From Hymenopus coronatus (lineage: Eukaryota > Arthropoda > Insecta > Mantodea > Hymenopodidae): a stretch of 64,000 nucleotides of DNA. Location of the stretch: assembly GCA_030762935.1 (NCBI GenBank), contig CM060883.1:97352001-97416000 (forward strand), read 5' to 3'. Made by a program: the position numbers and the translations under genes. Positions 1 through 10,351 of this stretch are shown in pieces. The notes under the pieces were generated by a model. It worked only from the letters and a program-made list of their open reading frames with translations. It was not told the DNA's origin and did no database searches. The first letter of the stretch is position 1. The number at the start of each line of letters is the position of its first letter.

Positions 1-640
1 CTCTATCTCTATGGTTTGTAATACAATTGTTGACAAGGTTACATTTTTCTTTGAACATGATCCTTACACTGTCACTGATATTTCTGTATTTCCTCTATCA
101 CGTACTATTCGCCCATTGTTCCCATATGTCAACATTTCTAAGCTGATCTGCTCTTGTTACATCCTAAATTGATCTTAAAAATCTTATCTGTGCAGCCTCC
201 AGCCTTTACTTCTCGTGAGAAAATATAATGTTCTAATGTCTTTTATGATTTGTTGAAAATAATCATTGTTACAACTAAAAGACTAGGATTTACTTATTAT
301 TTTATATTTGTCTTCTTTCTTTACCTTTTTATTAGGAAGTTTACTCATGTTTTACATCTATATTTCACTGCCAGATTCTACTATCCTGTGGATTCTTAAT
401 TTTATTTCCTTCCTCATACTCTTGCCCAAAATGTCCTTTTAGACATCCATAAAGTTTATTATATTTTTCAATCTTTTCTTGAATTTTTTTTTTTAAAAAA
501 ATTAATATTTTGGGTCCTAGATATATAAACATTGCCATTTTTGATCCACTTTTCATTCTGAATTATTTTCCCCTTATGACTATAACTATAGTTTTCTCAC
601 CTGAAATTTGAATACTATATTTTTTTACTGTTTTGTTCAA
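1..640. other. AT-rich sequence, nothing recognised
   Basis: I see no exon, RNA gene or complete element here. The sequence is T-rich on the plus strand and may be the decayed continuation of the LINE fragment that follows, but no motif supports this. Confidence 0.4.
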
Positions 641-975
641 TTTGAATGTTGATTTTTACAGCTCATTTTTATTTTCCACTAATAATCTGATCACCTGCAA
701 ACAAAATTGTTTACATTTTAGTTTAATTTATTCTGATTCCATTTGTTTTACTGGTTCTTATCAACTTTTAAATGGTTTATTCAGATAAAAGCAAATAGTC
801 TGAGTGACAGCCTGCACCTTAGCCTTAGTCCTATATGACTATTAGAATCTTTTTTTCCTTCTCCATTTTTATGTTTGTAAGGTATTTTGAGTTGTTCTAA
901 TACTTGTCATAATTTTGTATCATCAACTGCATCATATATCTTTATGTAGCCGAAAACAGTAGAGAAGTTTATATA
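640..975 (-). pseudogene. Decayed LINE reverse transcriptase scrap
   Basis: Read on the minus strand from about 975, a broken frame gives residues resembling the palm of a non-LTR reverse transcriptase: YDAVDDTKL followed by QLKIP, then about 25 codons later a degenerate GLR-x-RCRLSLRLF where functional elements have G-x-x-QGC-x-LSP-x-LF. Stops and frameshifts are frequent. The class looks RTE- or R2-like rather than CR1-like, but the match is short. It lies just upstream of the Penelope nest and has no clear boundaries. Confidence 0.35.
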
Positions 976-999
976 AATAGAAGTTATTTCCGGTTGTTT

Positions 1000-1411
1000 T
1001 GTCGCGGCCTGCTGAAGACAAAAGCAAGCCATAATCAAAACACTTGTTAATCGTGTCACCCGCATTTGTGAACCAGGACTGTTACAAGAGCAGTTCAGTC
1101 ACCTAAGGTAAATGTCACCCTTGGTTACTCCATCTGAGAAATACGTTCTGTCCTGCCAGACCTCAAGCTGTCATTCAAAAACCAGATCAAACAAAAGCAA
1201 TAATGTCCCTGATTGAAATGAGCACATACTGCAGCACCACATTGTAAAAACTGGTTTCAAGCCCAGGAAACAATTGAATTTGCTACGCTCAGCGAAAGAT
1301 TCCTGAGAGCCTTTGTCATCAGCTGGTGTATATTGTATTCCCTGCTCTTGTGGCTTGATGTACCTACATCAGAACAGCTGAACACTAGGCTCAATGAACA
1401 CAAAAGAAACT
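1000..1411 (+). pseudogene. Old Penelope-like element, left part (GIY-YIG)
   Basis: Plus-strand frames encode the region before and into the GIY-YIG nuclease of a Penelope-like element. Visible blocks are TLVNRVTRICEPGLL, then GFKPRKQLNLLRSAKDS, then PLSSAGVYCIPCSCGLMY and QLNTRLNEHKRN. The CIPCSCG block carries the paired cysteines typical of this nuclease subgroup, which differs from the CTNCEKFYIG type of the neighbouring younger elements. Frameshifts and stops are present. The reading stops at 1411 where a younger element begins, and resumes after 6803. Confidence 0.6.
1400..1411. repeat. Left 12-bp target duplication of PLE-B
   Basis: ACAAAAGAAACT occurs here and again at 6803-6814, bracketing the whole PLE-B insertion with its nested LINE. 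A duplication of about 12 bp matches other Penelope-type insertions in this window. Confidence 0.7.
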
Positions 1412-1484
1412 ATATGTTTTATTAATTTGTTGAGTTGGTTTTTTAACACTACGCGACTTACATTGTTATTATGAGGGACTAGTT

Positions 1485-2196
1485 TCAAAAGCTTATGCTT
1501 TCATTTTCAACCTCACGGGTCCAACTACCATTGCTGGCTGCATTTGCTTGTACTCTCTTCTCTGGTGGCAAAATGATGAACTTCTTAACTAAGCTGTCTA
1601 CTGGTGGGATTTCAAAGTTTATTAGCCGATCTTTGTTTTTCCATATGAGGATGTTTTTCCAGGTTGTGAGTTCATTGTGGCCTGACATGGTTTTAAGCAA
1701 TTTTGGATTTGGATCTAGATTGTGGTTTTCTTTCCTAAAGTGAAATGCTACTGCCGATTTGTCTTCTTGTTTCAATTTTAGGTTTCTAAAGTGCTCTTTG
1801 GATCTGATTTTTAAACTTCTTTTGGTTTGTCCTATGTAGAACTTTTCACAATTTGTGCATTTAATTTGATATATTCCTGACCTATTTTCTGGTGGAATTT
1901 CATCTTTTATTTTTGAATTCAGTAACTTTATGACAGAAAATCTGTTTATTGGAGCCAGGGTGATATCTTGTTCTTTGAAGATTTTTTTGAATTTTCTAAA
2001 TGCTCAGGGGTGGTAAGTGAAATTTTTTGAATGTGTTGATATTGTTTTTTCCTGCTGTTAGGGTAGTTATTTCTTTTGTTTTTTTTTTCTGCTTTGCTTT
2101 GTTTAGTTTCTTGTACACAAGGTTCTTGCTGTATCCATTTGTTCTGCTGTTTGAATTATGGTTTTTAACTCTTTGTTGAATTCAGAAAAACGCTCA
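1485..2196 (-). pseudogene. PLE-B linker and GIY-YIG endonuclease fragment
   Basis: Minus-strand frames give EFNKELKTIIQTAEQ and ARTL from the region after the reverse transcriptase, then RSGIYQIKCTNCEKFYIGQ followed by TKRSLKIRSKEHFRN, which contains the GIY and YIG signatures, the CxxC pair and the conserved EHFRN helix. It continues into ENHNLDPNPKLLK and INFEIPPVDSL. Frame breaks lie around 1980-2100. In Penelope elements this nuclease nicks the target for reverse transcription; here the protein is broken by the LINE-A insertion at 2197 and by frameshifts. Confidence 0.75.
2192..2196. repeat. Left target duplication of LINE-A
   Basis: GCTCA at 2192-2196 recurs at 6150-6154. Joining the PLE-B sequence across one copy restores a continuous PLE frame (THRCKCTYERFSEFN), which supports these as the LINE-A boundaries. 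Confidence 0.6.
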
Positions 2197-2199
2197 AAC

Positions 2200-2766
2200 A
2201 ACACGAGCGAGAGGCGAAGTGAAAGTGAAATACAGAAGACGAAAGAAGACGTAATAGTGCTAGGGGATTCGATAATAAAGCACGTCGACTTATCAAAAAC
2301 AGCCAAAGTGAACGTGTTCAGTGGAATAAAGACAAAGGAACTAGAAAACCTGATTGAAAAGAAGAACGCAGGAATCCAAACCCAACCAAAGGCAATATAT
2401 CTGCACGTGGGAACAAATACAATGAAGCAAGCGTCTTGTCCCGAAGAGGTTATGGGCGATATATACTGTGTGGCAAAGAGCATAAAACAAATGTATCCGA
2501 AAACACTAGTTATTATAAATGGTGTAGTGAAAAGAAGAGATGTACATTTCAGATTTATAAACAGTGTAAACGAAAATATACGCTGGATGTGTGATAAACT
2601 AAAGTGTGTATTTGTGTATGTAGATAGACAAATGGGAATGGACTGTATAGGGAGAGACGGCCTGCACCTAAGCAGAAAAGGAACGGCAAATCTACAGAGA
2701 ATAATGAAGAATACCATCTACAGGTGTACAGCTATGATCAACTGGATCATAGATCAGGGAAACTAA
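2200..2766 (+). pseudogene. LINE-A ORF1, SGNH hydrolase-like domain
   Basis: The frame is open to TAA at 2764-2766 and encodes an SGNH/GDSL-type fold. Block I is VLGDSIIKHV, the central block is YLHVGTNT, and the C-terminal block DGLHLSRKGT carries the Asp and His of the catalytic set. CR1/L2-type LINEs are known to carry such a domain in ORF1, where it may act in lipid or particle interactions; its role here is inferred. The N-terminus has no usual zinc-finger or coiled-coil part, so ORF1 is probably 5'-truncated. The end overlaps the start of ORF2 in another frame. Confidence 0.7.
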
Positions 2767-4038
2767 CTGCAAAGGGGGGTACAGAAAACTTGTCCAGTAC
2801 AACTAACTTAGAAGAAAATACAACTAAAGGTAAGGCAAATGATTGTACAAACTTCACCACACAAAATCTGTTAGGTCAAAAAATTAATTTGGCAACAAAA
2901 AGTAAGGGTAAAAATAAATTTAGTCTGTATCATCAAAACATTCAAAGTATCGCCAATAAAAGAACACTTATCGAGCAAAACATTCTAAATATGCAACCCG
3001 ATATTATAATATTTACAGAGCATGGTCTAAAAATAGAGGAATTAAAGGTAAATAATTATGAAAACTACTCATTGGGGGCTAGTTACTGCAGAAATAACCA
3101 TAAAAGTGGGGGGGGTGGTAATGTATGTTAAACAAGAAATTAAATACAAAGAAATAGATTGCAAAAAATTCTGTGAAGAAATGTGCAGCGAAATTGCAGC
3201 AATTGAAATAAAGCAAAAAAGTAAAAACCTTATAGTAATAGGTATTTACAGTCCTCCAAATGCAAACAAATTAATTTTTCTCGAGAGATTAGAAGAATGT
3301 CTCAACAGTATAAGTAAAAATAGAGACACCATAGTAATAGGAGATTTCAATATAGATGTTCTAGTAGAAAACAAAAAGAAAAGGCTATTATTAGAAATGC
3401 TAGTCGCACTGGCAGAGACAGAACCAACAAGAGTAACTAAGTATTCAGCAACATGCGTGGACCTCATGTGCTCAAACCTAAATAGGGAATGTTATGAAAT
3501 TAAAATAATTAAAAATGGAATAAGTGACCACTATGGTCAACAAATAGTAAGTAAAACATTAGGTAACTTAAGACCCAAAACTAATAAACTAATAGAGGTC
3601 AAAAGAATAGTAAGCAAAAACACACTAGAAGCATTATGATATTACATCAAAGAAGTGCAATGGGAAGAAATCTATGAAAAATATGAAATAAATGAAAAAT
3701 TTGAATGTTTTGCTAAAATCTTAGAAAAATGCTTAAACACAGCAATACCTATATGCAAAGTAAATTGTGGAATGCAGAAAAGTAAAAACTGGTCAACCAA
3801 AGGTATAAACATCTCAAAAAAACGCATGCAATTCCTAAACAGCTTAAAACATCCAAAACTAGATGATAAATCATACACATATATAGAAAATTACAAACAA
3901 ATGCTCAATAAAGTAATAATTGTAGCAAAGAAGCAGCACAACAAAATACTGATACAAAATGCAGAAAATAAAATTAAAGTAGCATGGAATATAATAAAAG
4001 CATCAGATAAAGAAAATAAACAAAAATGGGTAGAAAAC

Positions 4039-4050
4039 ATATGTATTGAA
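4039..4050. repeat. Left 12-bp target duplication of palindromic mini-element
   Basis: ATATGTATTGAA occurs here and at 4263-4274. Removing the intervening 212 bp and one copy restores the LINE-A frame (ENICI to IEVNNR), so this is a true insertion duplication. Confidence 0.85.
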
Positions 4051-4262
4051 TTCAAAATCTTCTCGGGCTTCTAGCCAGGTAAAAACTTGGCTTGACACCA
4101 ACGTTTCGAAGAAGTGCATCTTCCTCGTCTTCAGGGTGAACATCATGATGAAGACGAGGAAGATGCACTTCTTCGAAACGTTGGTGTCAAGCCAAGTTTT
4201 TACCTGGCTAGAAGCCCGAGAAGATTTTGAATTAACACGTCGCCAGGAAAGCTTTAGTTCTT
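4051..4262. mobile_element. Palindromic Penelope-type mini-element (212 bp)
   Basis: Two nearly perfect inverted arms of about 84 bp (4049-4132 and 4149-4232) differ mainly by one base in an A/T run and flank a 16-bp spacer. An unpaired tail of about 30 bp (4233-4262, including CGCCAGGAAAGC) follows on the right only. Both arms contain TTCGAAACGTTGG after a short hairpin, as in the ribozyme-bearing long terminal regions of Penelope-like elements. It interrupts LINE-A ORF2 and has a 12-bp target duplication. No protein is encoded, so it would have to be mobilised in trans. Confidence 0.7.
4141..4198 (+). ncRNA. Hammerhead-ribozyme-like motif in mini-element arm
   Basis: The right arm reads GACGAG, then a hairpin GAAGA/TCTTC, then GAAACG and a downstream GTGTC. 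The order (core strand, stem II, GAAA, short stem III, cleavage-type triplet) is that of a type I hammerhead. The conserved CUGA core is imperfect on this strand; on the left arm, read on the minus strand, CTGAAGA precedes the same hairpin. A fold prediction or cleavage assay would be needed to call it active. Confidence 0.35.
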
Positions 4263-6154
4263 ATATGTATTGAAGTAAACAATAGGTTAATAGAAAACCC
4301 AATAAACATAACAGAAAAATTTAATGATTATTACATCAATATTGTAAAAACTTTAGGCCTCAGCCAAGGTCAAAACCAGCAAACAACTGAAAACAGTATA
4401 TGTAACTCAATGGTGTTACGAGAAATAACAAATGAGGATGTTATTAAACAGATAAACACATTAAAGTGTAAACAATCTTTTGGGTTAGATGGACTTACAA
4501 ATGAAATGGTTAAGCATTGTAAATCTGAAATGGCAGAGATAATGACGCATATAATTAATCAATCTTTTATAACAGGTACATTTCCCAATGCACTAAAAAA
4601 AGTAATAGTAAGACCAATATACAAGAAAAAAAATTCAAAGCATGCAATGGAAAATTATAGACCCATATCATTATGTTCAACATTTTCCAAAATAATAGAG
4701 GGATTGTTTTAACTCAACTACAGAGCTTCTGCAGTAAGTATAAAATAATATCAGAGTACCAATTCGGTTTTCAAAAAAAGAAATCAACAATACAAGCTAT
4801 CTGTAAAGAAAATGACATCCTCATAAATGCAATAGATAGGAAAGAATATGTAATCGCAATCTTTCTTGATCTTACTAAAGCATTTGACTGTGTAGATATA
4901 CATAAATTAATAGCTAAAATAGAAAATTATGGCATCCGGGGCCTACCACTAAAATGGCTAAAATCTTATCTACAAAATAGAGAACAATGTGTGGAAATTA
5001 TATACAATTCAAATGGTAACCTAAATAAAATCAGATCGTCTTTTAACAAAGTGACTCACGGTGTTCCACAAGGATCGAAACTAGGGCCATATCTATTCCT
5101 TATATATATAAATTGCTTATTCAAAATAATAAAAGAAGCAGGTGAAATAGCCATTGGATATGCCGATGATACTACAATTATAGTAAGGGGAAATACAGAA
5201 CTTGAAGTACAAGATAAATCAAATACACTACTTGAAAAAATTAGGGAAGAGCTAGGAAACCTAGGGATGGTAATAAATACAAATAAAAGAGAATGGATGC
5301 AAATAGCTTAAAAAAGAAAATCCCACCCAATATTCAATTAGTCCTAGACAATAAACAAATACAACAAGTAACAGTAACAAACTTCTTAGGATTAATAATA
5401 GATAACAGATTAAACTGGAAAAAACATATTGAAAAAATAGCAAAAAAAATAAATACAGGACTATACATCTTAAAACAAGCGACGCAACAAATGGATAGAG
5501 ATAGCTTAATACAAATATACTATGCCTTCATACATTCTCATTTGAGCTATGGGGTTGTATTATGGGGTAATGCACAGAAAAAAACAATGCAAAGAATATT
5601 AAGACTACAGAAGCATGCCATTCGAATAATATGTAAACTAAAGAAGATGGATACTTGTAAAAATTCCTATAAAAAAAACTAAATATATTAACATTTCCGG
5701 CACTGTATATATATATATGAATGCATTAAATACTCAATAAAAAATCATAGCAATCAAAATAGAAACATGCACATACACGAACATGACACAAGAACGAAAC
5801 AAAATTATTTCATTAACAGACTAAGAGGAACGTTAAGTAACAAAAGTATAGAAAGTAAAACCAAAGATTTGTACAATCATTTGCCTAAACAAATAAAACA
5901 GATAACTGAAGAAAACTGTAAACTTAAAGCAATTAAAAAGTATCTCTCAGAAAATATATTTTACTCTATAGAGGAATATAAAATGTTAAATTAAATAAGT
6001 TATGCTGTATGATGGTACCCCCCTTATTTAATTTATATACTCATGTTATTATTTATACTATATGTTTAGTTTTGTAATCAATCTGACGATCCTTGTAAAT
6101 TATGTATTACAAATGGAGATAATAAAGAAATAGCAATAGAAATAGTTGTGCTCA

Positions 6155-6384
6155 TAGGTACATTTACATAGGTACATTTACATCTATGTGTGAGGCTGTT
6201 TATTATTGCATGTTTGTATATGGTTAGCTTTCATTTTTAATGTAATTTTCTGATTGAGTTGGTTTTCTGTAGATTCTAAAGTTTACTTTTGTGTCGTTTC
6301 TGATGATTCTTAGGTCTAAGAATGGGAGTTCTCCATTGGTTTCTGTTTCCATTGTGAATTTTATTGTCTTTTCCTGTATGTTTA
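6155..6384 (-). pseudogene. PLE-B reverse transcriptase C-terminal fragment
   Basis: The minus strand encodes KTIKFTMETETNGELPFLDL, then IYRKPTQSENYIK. This matches the fingers/thumb-side region of Penelope reverse transcriptase seen better preserved in PLE-D and PLE-E ([29 protein letters not shown]). It ends at the inversion junction near 6385 on one side and at the LINE-A duplication on the other. A small tandem duplication of about 14 bp (GGTACATTTACATA) lies near 6157-6184. Confidence 0.7.
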
Positions 6385-6760
6385 GAAACCTAAAATTGAA
6401 ACAAGAAGACAAATTGGCAGTAGCATTTCACTTTTGGAAAGAAAACCACAATCTAGATCCAAATCCAAAATTGCTTAAAACCATGTCAGGCCACAATGAA
6501 CTCACAACCTGGGAAAACATCCTCATGTGGAAAAACAAAGATCGGCTAATAAACTTTGAAATCCCGCCAGTAGACAGCTTAGTTAAGAAGTTCATCATTT
6601 CGCCACCAGAGAAGAGAGTACAAGCAAATGCAGCCAGCAATGGTAGTTGGACCCGTGAGGTTGAAAATGAAAGCATAGGCTTTCGAAACTAGTCCCCCAT
6701 AATAACAATGTAAGTGACGTAGTGTTAAAAAACCAACTCAACAAATTAATAAAACATATA
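6385..6760 (+). repeat. Inverted copy of the PLE-B 3' end
   Basis: This segment repeats the PLE-B terminal region (GIY-YIG C-terminal codons, CGAAACTAGTCC, then GTAAGTGACGTAGTGTTA) in the opposite orientation to 1412-1789. Such inverted partial copies are characteristic of genomic Penelope-like elements. The stretch GTTGAAAAT, hairpin GAAAGC/GCTTTC, GAAACTAGTC at about 6650-6692 is a degenerate hammerhead core. Confidence 0.75.
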
Positions 6761-6802
6761 ATTTGACCGTCACTGTTACTAAATTACTCCAAACATCAAT
6801 CA

Positions 6803-7190
6803 ACAAAAGAAACTGTTGACTGGGCCAAACAGAGGTTGTTGAGCACACCATTGAAGTGGAGGGAGAGTGCATCACCAGCATCCTCTCATCTATAATGCAC
6901 TACGATGCCCAACTACAGTGAGAAGCTACAGAAATTTTCAAACAACTTCAACAAGAAAGATGACATCCTGTCATCGAAAGCCGGAAATGTCATACAACAA
7001 GAGCAAGCCAATCCGAAGTGACCAACACTGAGGAGTCAAGCCCCACTTCCCACCAGCTGGTCAATGTTTCAGATGCAGCGAAACCTTCTCAAAGGAGACT
7101 AAGGACGTTCACCACAGTTGTGGACAAAACATCTGGGTCATCTTACTCCAGCAGGCCACAGCAAAACTTCTAGTTATATTGACTGTTTCT
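6803..7190 (+). pseudogene. Old Penelope-like element, right part
   Basis: After the second copy of ACAAAAGAAACT the older PLE resumes: broken plus-strand frames give TVDWAK and EVVEHTIEVEGECITS, the region downstream of the GIY-YIG nuclease in this subgroup. The rest (to about 7190) is proline- and serine-rich in translation with no recognisable domain, as expected for the element's end. The boundary is approximate. Confidence 0.5.
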
Positions 7191-7489
7191 GGAAAAGCCT
7201 ATATTCAATCATAATATACAAGTTTTTAAATATTATTCACTCCTTTTCTCTAGATTTTGTTTTACAGTAAAGACCTTCCTTACTGAGATGATTCTGTTCC
7301 TCCCTCACTCATAGTTTCTTCTGCTAATGGGTGCAGTTACGGAACATAATATATACTCTCATTAAAAGAAGAAATGCCTCTACAATTATTATGTTCTGTC
7401 CAATTTGTTGTTTTGTGTACACAGTACTGCCATAAGTTCTGTCAGTAAAATTTAAATACGCTGTAGTATGGAAATTGTGAATGAAGAAT
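7191..7489. other. Unassigned AT-rich spacer
   Basis: I see nothing identifiable between the old PLE and the decayed transposase. Confidence 0.4.
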
Positions 7490-8215
7490 CATGGCAATAC
7501 TGTATATTGTCATCCAGAAGATCACCTTTAGTATTCCACAAGTAACCGTCGTGGGGAGTGTACAAAAATTGTATCGCTGTATTGGCAGTATTTTCTTTGT
7601 GGAAAGTGAACTGACGCTGAAACCCCTTGGCATCAATGAGCGATTTATGTTTCAGAAACAGCATGGTTCAAAGAAATGTGTGCAACTGTTGATCATGTCA
7701 GATCTAGCCATCCTAGGTGTGTACAGACAAAAGAAGCTGTGAACACTGTGATTTCTTAAGACGGAATTCTTGTATAAACAAACAATTTTGTCTCGTGAAA
7801 TGAACATCTCATCATAAACAATGTTGCATATTTTGAAGCATGATTTACTGATAGTGTATTTAAAAGATAAAATATACACAAAGCATTTGCTAACTGAAAA
7901 ATTAAAGGAGATACATTGGGTTCGATGCCAGGCTTTGTTAATGACATATGGAGAGAGCAAAAACCATGAAGCAGTGGTTGGCACGGTTCATTGCTGCTGT
8001 TGACTGGCCTAGTGGAAGTCCGGACCTCAAGCTTTTGTGGATTATTCTCTGTAGCAGAAGTTCAAGCATATCAAAAGAGGCACAGCAATATTGAGGAGCT
8101 ATAAAAGTGAATCATGTCAGCTGTCAAGAAAATTCCACTGGAAATAATTTGCGCAGTTATTGATGAGTGGCTGGAACATTGTGTTGCCGCACATGGCAGT
8201 CATTTTGACTGAGGG
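7490..8215 (+). pseudogene. Decayed Tc1/mariner-superfamily transposase remnant
   Basis: Broken plus-strand frames contain INERFMFQ, then AVDWPSGSPDLKLLW (compare the WPSxSPDLNPLDY block around the third catalytic Asp), then HSNIEEL, MSAVKKIPLEIICAVIDEW and AAHGSHFD just before a TGA. This order matches the C-terminal half of IS630/Tc1/mariner-superfamily transposases of the type ending in a GGHFE-like motif. The first two catalytic residues are not recognisable, terminal repeats were not found, and many stops interrupt the reading. Confidence 0.55.
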
Positions 8216-8879
8216 TATGGTCATTTTGTATCATCTTTTGTGTTCTTTCAGAATATATGTATATTAATGGATTTTTATTTTAGTTTCCTTGCTTTGCATC
8301 TCCACTGTTCTGCCAACCAGAGTTTTTTTCTTTCAATGCCAACTTGGTATCTTCCATTGTCATGGCATTATGTTCAATTAACACTTTCTCTGGTAGTAAT
8401 TTCCTAGTGTCGATCTATTACTAATCTTAAATAATATTATATCCATTTATCTTCACTTAAAACTTCTAACCTTGCTCTAATGTTTTGTCTTCTGCCAGTC
8501 CTCTAAACTTTAAAACATCTGGCTCCTTTACATGTCTTTCTATGCTTTTATGGAGCAAATTAAATATAGTGCAGTGACAAAAGCCAAATGGTGTGATTAT
8601 ATATCTATTCTGCTGTTTTTATAACCTGTGCTTTTAGCACTAGAGCTTTATCAATTGGTTTTTTTTTCTGTAATATATAAACATATGTATACATGTATAT
8701 GCCTTGACAAGTTTTATGTTCAGTGGCTTCCTGGCCTAAACAAACCTACAGAATGCTTTCTAATCTAATCCATCCTTTTGACAAACTGGTCCCAACATTG
8801 TCTTGACAATTTCATAACCTAAGCTTTTTTACCTTATGGCTCTCAGTATAACTATTTCCTAGCTATAGTACTACTTTTT
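8216..8879. other. Unassigned sequence, possibly decayed LINE
   Basis: No exon or element is clear. Minus-strand scraps near 8780-8880 could continue the LINE fragment to the right, but stops are dense. Confidence 0.3.
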
Positions 8880-9260
8880 CTTTTGTTTAATTTCTCTTTC
8901 TAATTCATTCCAGATTTTTAATTTCAGTTCTAGTGTTTCTGCAGATGCACAATTTTCACAGCTGTCTTTATTTTTGTACAGTCACTATTGATGTCCCCAC
9001 TCATTCCATTTAAGAGCTGGATCTTGAATCTACTCTCTGTGTCATTCTGATTTTCTCTTTGTTTTATGTATCTCTCTGGTATCTTTATTGTGGACATTAA
9101 TAGATAGTAGTCACTCTGACCAACTCCCCTATACTTCCTCATATCAATATTAGGGCCACATCTTTTGGTTAGGCATTATGCAGTCAAATATTGATTTTGG
9201 CCCTGAATTTTCCAGCTTGCAATCTATCACTTCTCAAATTTTATTGCTTTATCCTTTACT
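8880..9260 (-). pseudogene. LINE endonuclease C-terminal fragment (RTE-like)
   Basis: The minus strand reads MRKYRGVGQSDYYLLMSTIK and then RFKIQLLNG. This resembles the end of an APE-type endonuclease in RTE-like LINEs, where DVRxxRGADxGSDHxL precedes a basic linker and a RxKxxxxxL segment. The key SDH is SDY here. A further segment, LELKLKIWNELEREIKQ, fits the linker to the reverse transcriptase. No reverse transcriptase core was found downstream. Confidence 0.5.
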
Positions 9261-9318
9261 TTTTAGTCCATGTGTCAGATAATGTGTAATGTGTAATTTT
9301 GAAAACTTTTGACATATA

Positions 9319-10246
9319 CAGTCAAACTTGATTGATTCAAAAGTTTTTAATTTGAAATTGTAAATAATTTGAGCTTTTAGCATGGTCTCTTGACACTCCT
9401 ATAAAAAGAAATGTTAAAAATTCTTCTGTAAATTGATATTTTTTGGACAATTCAACATAATATTCAATGAGAGTGACTGCAAAAATTATAGGTTAGTCAA
9501 ACTTGCTGGATAAACTCCAGGAATTATGCCGTACTGTGGTCCCATTCCCTTCCCTTGCTAATTTCCAGGAAATGTATCATAGCTCCCTCTCCTCCTGGTA
9601 ACGAATGTGGGTTACTCAAGCTTCCTTGTGCAATTCTAGGAACTTGTTGCCAGCCAAGTCACTTGTTGTCACTGTGAACATTGCACCCCTTTCCATTCTG
9701 ACACATGTGGGCCTACGTTTGCAGCAAATAATTTCCTGTGCAGTAAAGTGAGTATTACATGAAAATCATCAATGTGTGTTTAAGTAGTGAACTGTGCTGA
9801 CAATGGCTCTCTCCAAACCTAAACGTGTAAATTACAAAACTCTTACTTTACCTGAAAAGGCAGCAGTCATTTACAAAGTGGAAAAAGGTTTAAAGAAAAG
9901 AGACTTTGGAATCTCCCAGAATATGCAAAAATAAAGATAAACTTTTGAACATTGTAGTTACGAACACTGATGAAAGTAAAACTAAGAACAAAAGGTCCTG
10001 AAAATCCTGACGTCGATGAGTGCTTTAAAAAATGGTTCAAGCAGGCATGGGATAAAAATATTCCAGTAAGTGGACCTCTTATCTGTAAGTACACACTCAA
10101 ATGTTGTCCTTCCTATAATTGCATTTAATTTAGACCTGTTTTAATTAAAAACTTTCTTAAAAAATCAAACGTTTTTAATTTGAAGTCCCGAATAGTTCAG
10201 CTTTTTTTCTTGGCCCCTTCAACTTTGCATTAGCCAAGTTCGACTG
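9319..10246 (+). mobile_element. pogo/Tigger-like DNA transposon, 928 bp, internally reduced
   Basis: The element starts CAGTCAAACTTG at 9319-9330 and ends CAAGTTCGACTG at 10235-10246. These are inverted repeats with one mismatch, each flanked by TA (9317-9318 and 10247-10248), as expected for pogo-family target duplication. Subterminal TTTTTAATTTGAA words occur near both ends. It encodes only the N-terminal DNA-binding half of a pogo/Tigger transposase, so it is an internally deleted, non-autonomous copy. Confidence 0.75.
9803..10130 (+). pseudogene. pogo/Tigger transposase N-terminal fragment
   Basis: From the ATG at 9803 the frame gives RVNYKTLTLPEKAAVIYKVE and KGLKKRDFGIS, the first helix-turn-helix (CENP-B/psq-like) of Tigger transposases. 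A later frame (from about 9985) gives GPENPDVDECFKKWFKQAWD and KNIPVSGPLI, the second (HTH_Tnp_Tc5-like) DNA-binding domain. A stop at the end of the first block and several frameshifts separate the two. The DDE catalytic domain is absent. Confidence 0.75.
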
Positions 10247-10258
10247 TATAAGTGCCTG

Positions 10259-10350
<92 letters not shown>
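10259..10350. repeat. (ATA)n microsatellite at the LINE-B 3' tail
   Basis: About 30 uninterrupted ATA/TAA triplets lie at the 3' end of minus-strand LINE-B, right after CAATAAAGG on that strand. The array is best read as the expanded 3' tail of the LINE. It starts only about 12 bp beyond the pogo element. Confidence 0.8.

Positions 10351-10351
<1 letters not shown>

Larger units (their letters stand above)
2724..5994 (+). pseudogene. LINE-A ORF2, APE endonuclease plus reverse transcriptase
   Basis: Endonuclease blocks are HQNIQSI, FTEHGL, GIYSPP, GDFNIDV and ISDHYG. Reverse transcriptase blocks are [39 protein letters not shown] and the catalytic YADD. A thumb region with FLGLIID follows. 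Damage: a frameshift in a G-run near 3110, an in-frame TGA at 3637-3639, the insertion at 4051-4262, and frameshifts near 4700, 5290 and 5690. The reading frame around each lesion stays clearly LINE-like, so decay is moderate. Confidence 0.8.
2197..6149 (+). mobile_element. LINE-A: SGNH-ORF1 / APE-RT non-LTR retrotransposon
   Basis: A 3.95-kb plus-strand LINE inserted in PLE-B. The order is an ORF1 with an SGNH hydrolase-like domain, an ORF2 with apurinic-type endonuclease and reverse transcriptase, then a 3' untranslated region ending in an A-rich tail with AATAAAG and AAATAG words. The architecture resembles the CR1/L2 group, in which ORF1 often carries an esterase domain. ORF2 is disabled by at least three frameshifts, one in-frame TGA and a 212-bp insertion. 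A 5-bp duplication flanks it. Confidence 0.8.
1412..6802 (-). mobile_element. PLE-B: Penelope-like element with inverted 3' end, split by LINE-A
   Basis: A minus-strand Penelope-like element begins within its reverse transcriptase (6384 to 6155), is interrupted by LINE-A, and continues through linker and GIY-YIG nuclease (2196 to 1485) to its 3' end at 1412. At 6385 it joins an inverted plus-strand copy of its own last 380 bp, giving an inverted repeat (1412-1789 against 6382-6760). An unpaired tail at 6761-6802 follows. Removing LINE-A and one copy of its target duplication restores a continuous reading across the junction, so the LINE is the later arrival. The 12-bp duplication ACAAAAGAAACT flanks the unit. 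The element is 5'-truncated and not functional. Confidence 0.75.
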
